Shown: one piece after another, positions 1-7,273 of the stretch
Numbering within the stretch: position 1 is the stretch's first letter
Layout of the letters: every line of letters begins with the position of its first letter
Assembly: GCF_014656055.1 (NCBI RefSeq)
Contig: NZ_BNBR01000006.1
Coordinates: 124,001 to 188,000, forward strand
Direction: 5' to 3'
DNA: 64,000 nt
Source of the DNA: Streptomyces griseosporeus
GTDB taxonomy: Bacteria > Actinomycetota > Actinomycetes > Streptomycetales > Streptomycetaceae
Notes under the pieces: generated by a model
What the model was told of the DNA's origin: nothing
Databases searched by the model: none
Seen by the model: only the letters and a program-made list of their open reading frames with translations
Translations under genes and position numbers: made by a program

Positions 1-1000
1 CGGAGCGCGCGCCCTCACCGGAGCGCCGGTCTATGTTGGCGTCCTCCATGTAGGCGTGCGGGACGGTGGCGGCGACCTTGCCGTCGGCGCCGAGGAACTC
101 CACGTCGCCGTTGTCGGCGAGGCGCGGGGTCAGGCCCTGGGCGTCCAGCTTGAAGACCCAGGAGTTGACGGCGTCCGGCGAGCGCAGGACGACGTTCTCC
201 TTGAAGCCGTCGGCGATCGGGACGAGCTGGACGTCGGTGTCGGGCAGCACGCCGTTGTAGGCGATCGTGCCGTCGGTGCCCTTGGTCGCGGGGACCTTGG
301 CGGCGCCGTTCAGCTCGTAGGCGAGGGCGCGGCCGGAGCCGAGGCCGACGGAGGCCAGCTCGTCGTCGGCCGCGTTCGGGGCGAAGTCGACGTCGAGGGA
401 GTTGGCCTTCTGCTCGAAGCGGCCCTCCTCGTCCTTGACGAGGGTGGTGTCGATCGGCTGCCAGGTGCCGTCGGCCGCCTTGAAGTTGGTGCGGCCGCTG
501 TAGTGGCGGATCGTCGTGGAGCCGTCCTCGTTGACGTAGTAGTCCGAGGTGGCCGTCGACTTCTTGGCGTCGCGCTTGCTGGTGGCCGGGTCGAAGCTCT
601 TGCCGGTGCCCCGGGCGGGGCCGGTCGTGGCCTGCTCCGGCTTGTCCACGGGGCGCTGGTAGGCGTCGAGTTCGCCCTTGCCCTTGCCGGGCGCGCGGCC
701 CACGCCGCGGTCGGCGTCGGTGGCGTCGGCGGAGGCGTGGTGGCTCTTGCCGCGGGCGGTGCCGCCCTCCTGGTCCGGGGTGTCCGGATCGTCGGGTTCG
801 CTCACCCACTTCCACAGACCCGAGAGGGACATCTCGGGCATTTTCGGCGCCGTCAGGATGGCGCCGGAGGCCTCTGCCGTCTCGGTTGTGAGCATGAACG
901 ACAGGGACACAAGGACAGAAAGTGCGGTAGCCCTCGCTCTGCGCCGTCCGGAACCACCCGGAGGGTACAAGCGAGGGCTACGCACCCAGCGAACACGCAT
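1..1000 (-). CDS. Large exported wall-associated/RHS-type protein, N-terminal part (3' end outside window)
   Basis: An open frame of 333 codons starts at ATG (1000-998) and runs off the left edge without a stop, so only the N-terminus is seen. The protein begins with an arginine-rich n-region and a hydrophobic stretch (about residues 26-38), with a likely signal-peptidase site near A-E-A at 43-45. A linker rich in D, T, K and P follows. From about residue 125 there is a region of 'YYVNEDGSTTIRHYSG' and 'ADGTWQPIDTTL' type, which I know from the N-termini of giant Streptomyces DNRLRE/RHS-repeat wall proteins and polymorphic toxins. The C-terminal payload is outside the window, so toxin identity is inference. 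Upstream 1001-1128 is comparatively AT-rich and probably holds the promoter. Confidence 0.75.
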   Translation of the reverse strand, partial: MRVRWVRSPRLYPPGGSGRRRARATALSVLVSLSFMLTTETAEASGAILTAPKMPEMSLSGLWKWVSEPDDPDTPDQEGGTARGKSHHASADATDADRGVGRAPGKGKGELDAYQRPVDKPEQATTGPARGTGKSFDPATSKRDAKKSTATSDYYVNEDGSTTIRHYSGRTNFKAADGTWQPIDTTLVKDEEGRFEQKANSLDVDFAPNAADDELASVGLGSGRALAYELNGAAKVPATKGTDGTIAYNGVLPDTDVQLVPIADGFKENVVLRSPDAVNSWVFKLDAQGLTPRLADNGDVEFLGADGKVAATVPHAYMEDANIDRRSGEGARS

Positions 1001-1128
1001 GGGCAAGCCTTTACTTGAGAAGCGTCAAAAGAAGCCTCGAAAGCTTGCCTTAGTGGACACATAAGTTCCACATAAGATCGTATTCGTTAGCTGATCTTTA
1101 CCGGGGGCAGGGCATCAGGGCCGGTTTG

Positions 1129-1749
1129 TCACGCCTTGACCTTGCGCACGGCCTGCCGGACATCGTCCGCGATCGTGTCTTTCAGACGCGCATCCGGCTT
1201 TGCTACCGCGATGCCGTCAGTGGCGGATGTCTCATCGTCGACCACGATGAACCGCACATCCCGGTGCTTTCCGGCATCGGCGCGCGTGACCTCGACCTGG
1301 GGGGCGCCGACGGCCAGCACGATCTCGCACTGACGCTGCATCAGGCTGTTGAAGAACGGCCGGGCGTTGTCCGCCGTCTGCGGGCCCATGACCGGGATGT
1401 ACGTGACCCGGGCCCGGGTGTCCAGGGACGCCTCCTGCATGCCCTGCCACACGGTGGCGGCGGGGGTGCCCGCGAGGATGCCCTTCTCACCGGTCAGCAG
1501 GCAGGCGTCCACCTCGGTGTACTGCCGGGCCCGCGGGTCGGGCGGGGTGCTCTCGTCGTCGTCCAGGAGCCATACGCCGACCAGCGCGAGGGCGACGACC
1601 GCCACCACGCCGGCCGCTGCCCAGCCCCGGGGGCCGCGCAGCGCGGCGGCCACGGCGGCCGTCACCCGGGCCGCGGCCCGGCGCCAGTCGACGCCGCTGT
1701 CCTTCTTTCCGTCGCGCTCGCTCTCGCGCCAGGTACGCCGGACCTTCAT
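1129..1749 (-). CDS. Membrane-anchored BMP-like (basic membrane protein/substrate-binding) protein, one lobe only
   Basis: This 206-residue protein has a cytoplasmic basic N-terminus, one transmembrane segment (about residues 46-65, 'AAGVVAVVALALVGVWLL') and an extracellular domain. That domain has the BMP/Med signature: a 'GIL..T' start, an 'AxVWQGMQEA' helix, and an 'IVLAVGAPQVE' strand followed by 'RFIVVDD'. BMP proteins are periplasmic-type binding proteins of about 300 residues. Here only the first lobe is present and no lipobox is seen. I chose ATG 1749 because upstream codons have compositionally different, arginine-rich content; the ribosome binding site is weak. Ligand and partner are unknown, and no permease gene is adjacent. 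Confidence 0.6.
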   Translation of the reverse strand: MKVRRTWRESERDGKKDSGVDWRRAAARVTAAVAAALRGPRGWAAAGVVAVVALALVGVWLLDDDESTPPDPRARQYTEVDACLLTGEKGILAGTPAATVWQGMQEASLDTRARVTYIPVMGPQTADNARPFFNSLMQRQCEIVLAVGAPQVEVTRADAGKHRDVRFIVVDDETSATDGIAVAKPDARLKDTIADDVRQAVRKVKA

Positions 1750-1889
1750 CGCGACGGCCTCACGGTGCGGGTCCGCGACCCGGCCGCGCCAACGGCGCCC
1801 ACGTCGTGCTTCACGGCGGTGTACCTCTGCTCTCGGGATGTGCGTACGTATGCGCGAATGCGGAAGCGAAGGGTACATGCTGCGGGCGG

Positions 1890-2036
1890 GGTGGGGGTGC
1901 GTGGGGGCGTGGTGCGGGGGCCCGGGGTGGGGCGCGGTGTGGGGGCGCGGCGCGTGCGGCTGTGCGTGGGGGCGTGGTGCGGGGCCCGGCGTGGGGGCGG
2001 GCGCGGTGCGTGGGGGCGGCTCGGCAGCGGCGCGCG
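1890..2036. repeat. G-rich degenerate direct repeats
   Basis: Between the BMP-like gene and the acetyltransferase the plus strand is almost pure G with short T and C interruptions. The unit GTGCGTGGGGGCGTGGTGCG occurs at 1897 and again at 1962, 65 bases apart, with shorter copies of CGTGGGGGCG around 1989 and 2009. No gene is apparent inside. G-quadruplex formation is possible but is inference. Confidence 0.6.
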
Positions 2037-2040
2037 GCGG

Positions 2041-2796
2041 TTACAGCGCGTGCCGCATCCACACGTTCGGCTCGACGTACACCGCGCGGTCGTGGTCCGG
2101 CTCGCACCGCACCGGAACCAGGGCGCCGGGCACCTCGACGTCGCCCGCGGTGTCGAAGGGCAGCCCGGTCCAGGCGCGCCACTGGTCCAGCGAGCCGGCC
2201 ACCGTCATCGACGCCGGTGCGACCGAGTCGACGACGGCACCCGCGCGGGCGTGCACCCGCAGCCACGGGTCGTGCGGCAGGCCGTCGGGGCGCAGGCGGC
2301 GGGCGTACGCGGCCATGGGGGTGCGCGGTTCGAGGTGCTTGGCGCTGGGCCGGACCGGCGCGACGACCTCGCGGAAGCCGAGCGCCCGCGCGTTGTCCCG
2401 CATCGCCGACAGCATCAGCGCCGACAGCCCCCGGCCCTGCGCGTGCGGCGCGACGACGACGGAGATCGCGCTGACCGTGTCGGGGACGGCCCCGCGCCGC
2501 AGGTCGGCGAAGGCCCACACCAGCACCTCGTCCCAGCCCCGCGCGGGCAGTGCGCCCCGGCCCTCGGCGTGCAGCGCGAACGGCACGCTGTGGGCGTGCG
2601 CCACGATCTCGCCGTGCGCGTCCTCGGCGAACTGGACGTAGTGCGGCAACTCCCGGGCGATGCGCGGATAGTGGGCGTTGCCGACCGGGTCCTGTGTGAT
2701 GAACTCCGGCCAGCTGTCGGGCATCTGCAGCACCCGCTCCACCATCTCGGGCCGCTCGGCGAGACTCGCCACCTTCACGTCCGTCGTCACGTCCAT
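2041..2796 (-). CDS. GNAT-family N-acetyltransferase
   Basis: The 251-residue protein shows the GNAT acetyl-CoA-binding signature 'SVVVAPHAQGRGLSALML' (roughly residues 118-136), with the Q/R-x-x-G-x-G/A loop as in motif A. The preceding strand 'AHAHSVPFAL' probably lines the acceptor site. It is longer than a minimal GNAT of about 160 residues; a C-terminal extension rich in proline and tryptophan ends in 'YVEPNVWMRHAL'. The frame continues upstream, but ATG 2796 is preferred because upstream residues are low-complexity and include the intergenic region. The acceptor substrate is unknown. It is a single gene on the same strand as its neighbours. Confidence 0.8.
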   Translation of the reverse strand: MDVTTDVKVASLAERPEMVERVLQMPDSWPEFITQDPVGNAHYPRIARELPHYVQFAEDAHGEIVAHAHSVPFALHAEGRGALPARGWDEVLVWAFADLRRGAVPDTVSAISVVVAPHAQGRGLSALMLSAMRDNARALGFREVVAPVRPSAKHLEPRTPMAAYARRLRPDGLPHDPWLRVHARAGAVVDSVAPASMTVAGSLDQWRAWTGLPFDTAGDVEVPGALVPVRCEPDHDRAVYVEPNVWMRHAL

Positions 2797-2870
2797 GCGG
2801 TCACCGTACGAGGCCGTGCCCGCCGGGGAAACGGATTTCCGGCCCCGCCGTCGAGCCGGCGCGGCGCTGT

Positions 2871-4055
2871 TCAGTCGGTGTCGGTCGCGGCCAGCACCGC
2901 CAGCCGTCGCCAGTCCGGGGACAACGCCACCAGTCCGATGTCCCACGCCACCTGCTCGAACCACGGCGTATGGGCGCTGAAGCAGTACCAGGCGCAAGCT
3001 CGGGCACGTGCCTCGACCGCTTCCGCGGGGTCGCCCTCCGCGGCCCCGGATAGCGAGGCCAGGGACTGCCATGCGGCCAGCCGGCCGTAGGCACCATGGA
3101 TGCCGGAGTTGTAGGCCCCTCCTGTGGACGCGGCGGCGAAGAGCAACCGCCACGCCTCATCGGGCGGGCAGGCTGCGACCGACAAGCCGGATTCCTCCGC
3201 CGCGCCCTTCAAGCACTCCAACCCCAGCGCCGGCAACAGGCTCGGTACCCTCTCGGCCTCCAGGGGCTCTGCCAGTTCGAAGACGCGAGCCTCGATCCGG
3301 CCGTTCGACTCCTCAGCCCAGTTGGCCACCGCCGAGCCGATGCCCTTGGCCACGGTTTCGGTCGTCGTTTCCTCGACCGCTGGAGCGTGTACTCCGGCGA
3401 CGACTGCCTCGCCGCCGTCCTCCCACGGGCCGTACGGCATCGAGTAGCTGTAGCCGTCGGCGCTGTAGCTGGGCAGATCCGGCTGCCCTTCCACATCGGA
3501 CAGGGCCAAGGGCAGCCATCCCAAGGAGTGATGCTTCCAGTTCGGCGATGTCACCCACTGCGCGATCCCCGGTATCTCCATCACGCCGACGCCCCTGAGT
3601 ACCAGCTCGTGCACGAGGCAGGAACGCAGCTCTTCCGAAGCCCTTTGCCCGTCGAACGCCAGGGCCAGTTCCTCTGCCGGGTGGCTGGAGGCCAGCAAGG
3701 AGGCTGTGCAACGGTCCAGCTTCCGGTCGGCGATCTCCGCCGAGGAGACCAGGCGCAGCGCCTGGGCGACGTTTCCGGAACCGGGGGTGGTGGCCAGCAG
3801 GCGGAGCAGGTGTTCAATGACGCTGCGGTACTGCCAGATCCGTCCGCTGTCCGCGCCGAACGAGCCGGTGAGCGCGGTCCCCAGATCCGCGACGAAGGCG
3901 GCGTCCCCGCGTGCGAGGCTGCGGTCAGCGAGCTTGCACACGTCGCTGACACTCGTCAGCCCCGGCAACTGCGTCACGATTTCCTGTATGCGATCGGCCA
4001 CGGTGTGGAGCGTACGCGCCGACAGCTCGAAACCGAGCGCGTTTTCCCAGTTCAC
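2871..4055 (-). CDS. Conserved hypothetical protein (DUF6183-like)
   Basis: A 394-residue soluble protein with no signal peptide or membrane segment. It is mostly helical with many A and L residues, and has a central 'SYSADGYSYSMPYGPWEDGGE' region and a tryptophan-containing C-terminus ('WYCFSAHTPWFEQVAWDIG'). From memory it resembles an uncharacterised Streptomyces family (DUF6183); this could not be checked and no function is assigned. The ATG start lies 10 bases downstream of the stop of the HNH lipoprotein gene on the same strand, so the two may be co-transcribed. Confidence 0.65.
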   Translation of the reverse strand: MNWENALGFELSARTLHTVADRIQEIVTQLPGLTSVSDVCKLADRSLARGDAAFVADLGTALTGSFGADSGRIWQYRSVIEHLLRLLATTPGSGNVAQALRLVSSAEIADRKLDRCTASLLASSHPAEELALAFDGQRASEELRSCLVHELVLRGVGVMEIPGIAQWVTSPNWKHHSLGWLPLALSDVEGQPDLPSYSADGYSYSMPYGPWEDGGEAVVAGVHAPAVEETTTETVAKGIGSAVANWAEESNGRIEARVFELAEPLEAERVPSLLPALGLECLKGAAEESGLSVAACPPDEAWRLLFAAASTGGAYNSGIHGAYGRLAAWQSLASLSGAAEGDPAEAVEARARACAWYCFSAHTPWFEQVAWDIGLVALSPDWRRLAVLAATDTD

Positions 4056-4065
4056 GTCGCCGCTG

Positions 4066-4845
4066 TCAGCCGCCGCACTGCTTCAGCATCATCGCCTTGT
4101 CCCCTGGCGTCACCGCGAGGTCGTACTTGACGGCAACCTGCGCGAAGCGTACGGCGTAGGCGCACCTGATCTGTTTGTCGGGCGGCAGCCAGGAGGCGGG
4201 TCCGGAATCGCCCTTGGCCGAGTTGGCTCGGCCCTCGACCGGGATCAGATTGAGCGCGTCGTTGGCGAGCTGCTCACGCTTGCTCTTCGGCCAGCGTGAC
4301 GAACCCATCTGCCAGCTGTACGACAAGGGCACCACGTGGTCTATCTGCACCTCGGAGGCATGCTGCTTGCGCCACTCGATGGTCGTCCCCGTGTACGGAT
4401 CGTGCAGCGTCATGGCGATGACCACGCAGTTGGAGCCAGTTCGGAAGCGAAGGTTCTGGCCATCGCGACGAAGCAGATCGTTCCGAGTGTCACAGCCATT
4501 CCGCGCGAGCGGCACCCCGTCGGCCGTATCCATCCAGGCGTAGCCGAACTTGTCGCGGTCGTAGCCCGTCTTGGGCCCCCGGCCCTTTGTGGACAGCTCG
4601 TCGATGAGCTTGCGGGCCGCGGCCTTGTCCGCGTCCGTCGTCAGGGGCGCGAGCCCTGGCTTCGTTCCGTCGGGATTCTTGAACGGACTGACCGCTCGCC
4701 CGTCCGCGGCGGCAGGCCCGGGCCCCATGGGGGAACCGTCCTTGTCGAGACCCTCACATCCCGCGACCAGGAGTGCGGCGGCTACCAGTACCGTCGCGGT
4801 GCGGAAGGAGCGCGCGTTCCCTACTGACTTGCCACGACGCCTCAC
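4066..4845 (-). CDS. Secreted HNH-family (DUF1524/GmrSD-like) nuclease lipoprotein
   Basis: The 259-residue precursor has a basic n-region, a hydrophobic h-region and a lipobox LVAGC with Cys30 as the probable lipidated residue. The mature protein carries the DUF1524-type HNH core: 'QIDHVVPLSYSW' (D169-H170 binding metal), then 'ANDALNLIPVEGRANSAKGD' (N208 and the K-G-D motif), then 'WLPP'. Family members are predicted extracellular endonucleases that cleave DNA non-specifically. Two cysteine pairs could stabilise it outside the cell. Export suggests nutrient scavenging or interbacterial use, which is inference. It is followed after 10 bases by the DUF6183-like gene. ATG 4845 is the only start that gives the complete signal peptide. 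Confidence 0.85.
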   Translation of the reverse strand: MRRRGKSVGNARSFRTATVLVAAALLVAGCEGLDKDGSPMGPGPAAADGRAVSPFKNPDGTKPGLAPLTTDADKAAARKLIDELSTKGRGPKTGYDRDKFGYAWMDTADGVPLARNGCDTRNDLLRRDGQNLRFRTGSNCVVIAMTLHDPYTGTTIEWRKQHASEVQIDHVVPLSYSWQMGSSRWPKSKREQLANDALNLIPVEGRANSAKGDSGPASWLPPDKQIRCAYAVRFAQVAVKYDLAVTPGDKAMMLKQCGG

Positions 4846-4962
4846 GGTGCGTCCCTCCCCTTGCTTACCCGGTTCCGCCCCGCTGCGGACACGTCTTCCC
4901 GCGTGCCGAGCGGGTACACCGTAGCCGCCGGGGGTGTCGGCCGTGCGCTCGGCCCGAGGGGG

Positions 4963-5838
4963 TCAGGCCTTGCCTATGCCGAGGGTGGACTCCGAGGGCA
5001 GCAGGCCGGAGGAGAGGACCGCGACCCAGTAGTCGCCGAGCAGCGTGCCGAGGCGTTCGGTGGCTTCCGGGCCCAGGGCCTGCCAGGGGGCGGCGGCGAG
5101 CCGGTCGGTGTCCTGTTCCACGCGGCGCCGCAGCTCGCGGCCCGCCTCCGTCGCCGTACCGTCCTTCTCCACCAGGCCACGCGCCAGCAGCCGTTCCCGG
5201 CCGGCCGCCCACTCCTGCTCGCTCCAGCCGCGACTGGCGAACCGCTCCACGGACGCGGCGCCTATCGCCGCGAAGGAGACCAGCGCCTCCACCGGGTCGA
5301 GGCCGGCCACCATCAGGGCGGCGAGGTGGCCGTCGCCGCGGTGCTCGCGCAGGATGGTCGCCGCCTGCCACAGCTGGAGGTGCGGCGGCTCGGGCCAGCC
5401 CAGTTCGGCGTTGGCGGCGGCGAGCGGGCGGCCCGCCATGTCCGCGGTCTCGGCGGCGCGCCGGGCGAGCGCGGCGGCCTCGGCCAGCTCCGGACGGCCG
5501 ATCAGCTCGTCGCCCAGTATCGCGCGGTAGGCCCGGTCGATGCCCCGCAGCCGCGCGGCCAGCACCTCCGCCGGGGACGCCGCCTTCCAGGCTCCCGCGA
5601 TGTGCTCGGCCACCATGCGCGGGCTGAAGCTGTAGAAGGCCGAGGCCACGCGTTCCGGGCCGACCGCCCCCAACGGGGCCGCCCGGAAGGGGAAGTAGCT
5701 CGGCCAGCGCTCCTCCGTGCCGTATCCGAGGCCGGCCGCTTCCTCGAACACCTCCGGCGCGTAGTACAGCAGCGCGTGCAGCGGCTCCAGCAGGTGCCAC
5801 AACTGCCGTACCTTGCCCGGCTCGACGCCGTCCGCCAT
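4963..5838 (-). CDS. SCO6745-like helix-turn-helix family protein
   Basis: The 291-residue protein has the N-terminal 'LWHLLEPLHALLYYAPEV' motif, which I associate with the actinobacterial SCO6745 family. That family has a C-terminal winged-helix-like half; here it is 'RGWSEQEWAAGRERLLARGLVEKDGTATEAGRELR', about residues 200-245. The molecular function is not established to my knowledge. ATG 5838 is preferred because GGGGGA lies seven bases upstream. The gene is divergent from the SDR gene, and the 130-base gap between them contains a MerR-type operator. Confidence 0.75.
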   Translation of the reverse strand: MADGVEPGKVRQLWHLLEPLHALLYYAPEVFEEAAGLGYGTEERWPSYFPFRAAPLGAVGPERVASAFYSFSPRMVAEHIAGAWKAASPAEVLAARLRGIDRAYRAILGDELIGRPELAEAAALARRAAETADMAGRPLAAANAELGWPEPPHLQLWQAATILREHRGDGHLAALMVAGLDPVEALVSFAAIGAASVERFASRGWSEQEWAAGRERLLARGLVEKDGTATEAGRELRRRVEQDTDRLAAAPWQALGPEATERLGTLLGDYWVAVLSSGLLPSESTLGIGKA

Positions 5839-5928
5839 GACTGATCCCCCGTGATCCGTGGCCCCTGCCTCCCCGACAGTCACCACCATGCCATGCCCCA
5901 CTGACAACGCGCCCCGCAACCGGCCCGC

Positions 5929-5967
5929 TTGACTTTGACACCGGCGTCAGGGTCCGAGGATCCCGGC
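5929..5967 (+). promoter_or_regulatory. MerR-type promoter/operator for the SDR-merR operon
   Basis: A -35-like TTGACT (5929-5934) is followed by the imperfect palindrome TGACACCGGCGTCA (5936-5949), then GGTCCGAGGAT before the ATG at 5968. MerR-family regulators typically bind a palindrome placed between -35 and -10 elements with an over-long spacer. The downstream operon encodes a MerR protein, so autoregulation is the likely reading. The -10 element is not clear. Confidence 0.55.
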
Positions 5968-6744
5968 ATGACCGACACCCTCGACATCCACGCCCGCGGC
6001 ACCTCTGCCCGCACCGTCCTCGTCACCGGTGCCGGGACCGGCATCGGCCGCGCGACCGCCCACGCGTTCGCCGACCAGGGCGCCCACGTCGTCGCCGTGG
6101 GACGGCGCGCCGCGCCCCTCGCGGAGACCGCCGCGTACGCCGAGGACCGCATCACCCCGCTCACCGCCGACGTCACCGCGGAGGACGCCCCGCGCCGTAT
6201 CGTGCGGGCGGTGCTGGAGCGGTACGGCCGGCTCGACGTCCTCGTCAACAACGCCGCCGTCGTCGGCACCGGCTCCCTGCGCACCTACACCCGCCCGGCC
6301 ATGGAGTCCCTCCTCGCGACGAACCTCCTCGCGCCCGTGCTGCTCACCCAGGCCGCGCTCGACGCGCTGACGGACAGCCGGGGCGTGATCGTGAACGTGT
6401 CGACGTCCGTGGGGCAGCGCGGCTGGCCCGGCAACTCGCTGTACGCCGCCGGGAAGTCCGCCCTGGAGACCCTGACGCGCGGCTGGGCGGTGGAGCTGGC
6501 GCCGCTCGGCGTCCGGGTCGCCGCCGTCGCCCCCGGTGCGATCGACACCCCGATCGGCGACCACGCCGGCTTCACGCCCGAGCAGCGCGCCGCGATCCGT
6601 GCCTGGCAGCTGGAGCACACCCCGCTCGGCCGCGTGGGCCGGCCCGAGGAGGTGGCCTGGGCGATCGCCCAACTGGCCTCGCCGCACGCCTCGTTCGTCA
6701 CCGGCGTGGTCCTGGCGGTGGACGGCGGCGCGGTCGTCGCATGA
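5968..6744 (+). CDS. SDR-family NAD(P)-dependent oxidoreductase
   Basis: A classical short-chain dehydrogenase of 258 residues. The Rossmann glycine motif TGAGTGIG lies at residues 20-27, NNAA at 94-97, catalytic serine in 'VSTS' at about 145-147, and the Y-x-x-x-K dyad at Y159/K163. The C-terminal 'GRPEEVAWAIAQLASPHASFVTG' and 'VDGG' are typical of the family. The GRR after the second strand suggests NADP preference (inference). The substrate is unknown. ATG 5968 is chosen because GAGGA lies upstream and the residues before it fall inside the operator. It overlaps the merR start by ATGA, so the pair is translationally coupled. Confidence 0.9.
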   Translation: MTDTLDIHARGTSARTVLVTGAGTGIGRATAHAFADQGAHVVAVGRRAAPLAETAAYAEDRITPLTADVTAEDAPRRIVRAVLERYGRLDVLVNNAAVVGTGSLRTYTRPAMESLLATNLLAPVLLTQAALDALTDSRGVIVNVSTSVGQRGWPGNSLYAAGKSALETLTRGWAVELAPLGVRVAAVAPGAIDTPIGDHAGFTPEQRAAIRAWQLEHTPLGRVGRPEEVAWAIAQLASPHASFVTGVVLAVDGGAVVA

Positions 6745-7154
6745 GACTGGCGCGCATGGAAGGACCCCGGGTGCGACCCCGTCTGCGCATCGGTGAGCTG
6801 GCCGAGGCCACCGGCGCCTCGCCGCGAGCCCTGCGCCACTACGAGCAGGCGGGCCTGATCGCCTCCGAGCGCGCGGCGAACGGCTACCGGCTCTACGACG
6901 CGCGGACCGTGGTCCGGGTCCGCAACATCCGGCATCTGGTGGCCGCCGGGCTCACCCTGGACGACGTACGCGTGTTCCTGCCGTGCCTGGACGGGGACGT
7001 GACCGCGTCCCCGCCGGCCGGACGGACGCTGGAGGTTGCCCTGCGGCGGCTGCGGGTGCTGGACGAGCGGATCGCGGCACAGGTCGCCGTCCGCGACCGG
7101 CTCGCGGCCGCCCTGGACGAGGCCACCGGCGAACGCGTCCGGCCGGTGGCCTGA
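6741..7154 (+). CDS. MerR-family transcriptional regulator
   Basis: A 137-residue regulator with the MerR winged helix: 'LRIGELAEATGASPRALRHYEQAGLI' (about residues 15-40), followed by 'ANGYRLYD', then a dimerisation coiled coil 'LRRLRVLDERIAAQVAVRDRLAAALD'. It lacks a C-terminal cysteine cluster, so an organic ligand rather than a metal is likely (inference). Its ATG overlaps the SDR stop (ATGA), and a MerR-type palindrome precedes the operon, suggesting it controls its own operon. A second ATG at 6756 is possible. Confidence 0.88.
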   Translation: MRLARMEGPRVRPRLRIGELAEATGASPRALRHYEQAGLIASERAANGYRLYDARTVVRVRNIRHLVAAGLTLDDVRVFLPCLDGDVTASPPAGRTLEVALRRLRVLDERIAAQVAVRDRLAAALDEATGERVRPVA

Positions 7155-7253
7155 GACCGGCGCCTGGCGACATATCCGGTGGCCTGACCGGCGCCTGGCG
7201 GACACGTCCGGTGGCCTGACCGGCGCCTGGCGGACAGGTCCGGTGGCCCGCCA
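7143..7253. repeat. Tandem repeat, about 32 bp, three full copies and a partial fourth, seeded by the merR 3' end
   Basis: Copies of a unit beginning CCGGTGGCCTGA and containing CCGGCGCCTGGCG start at 7143, 7176, 7208 and 7240, giving periods of 33, 32 and 32. The first copy includes the last codons and stop of the MerR gene, so the array appears to have grown by duplication of that end. Each full copy carries a short GC-rich inverted repeat (GGCGCC core). It fills the gap before the convergent mfd gene. Confidence 0.8.
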
Positions 7254-7273
7254 GGGGTCTGGCCCCGTCGCGG

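Noticed and set aside
15..815. Minus-strand frame of 266 codons at the left edge, nearly all R, P, G, H and Q
   Set aside because: It is out of frame with the exported protein that begins at 1000 and shows no signal peptide or motif; the partial frame 1-1000 has natural composition.
1126..3090. Plus-strand frame of 654 codons over the BMP-like and acetyltransferase genes
   Set aside because: Crosses the G-rich repeats and two real genes on the other strand; composition is that of a shadow.
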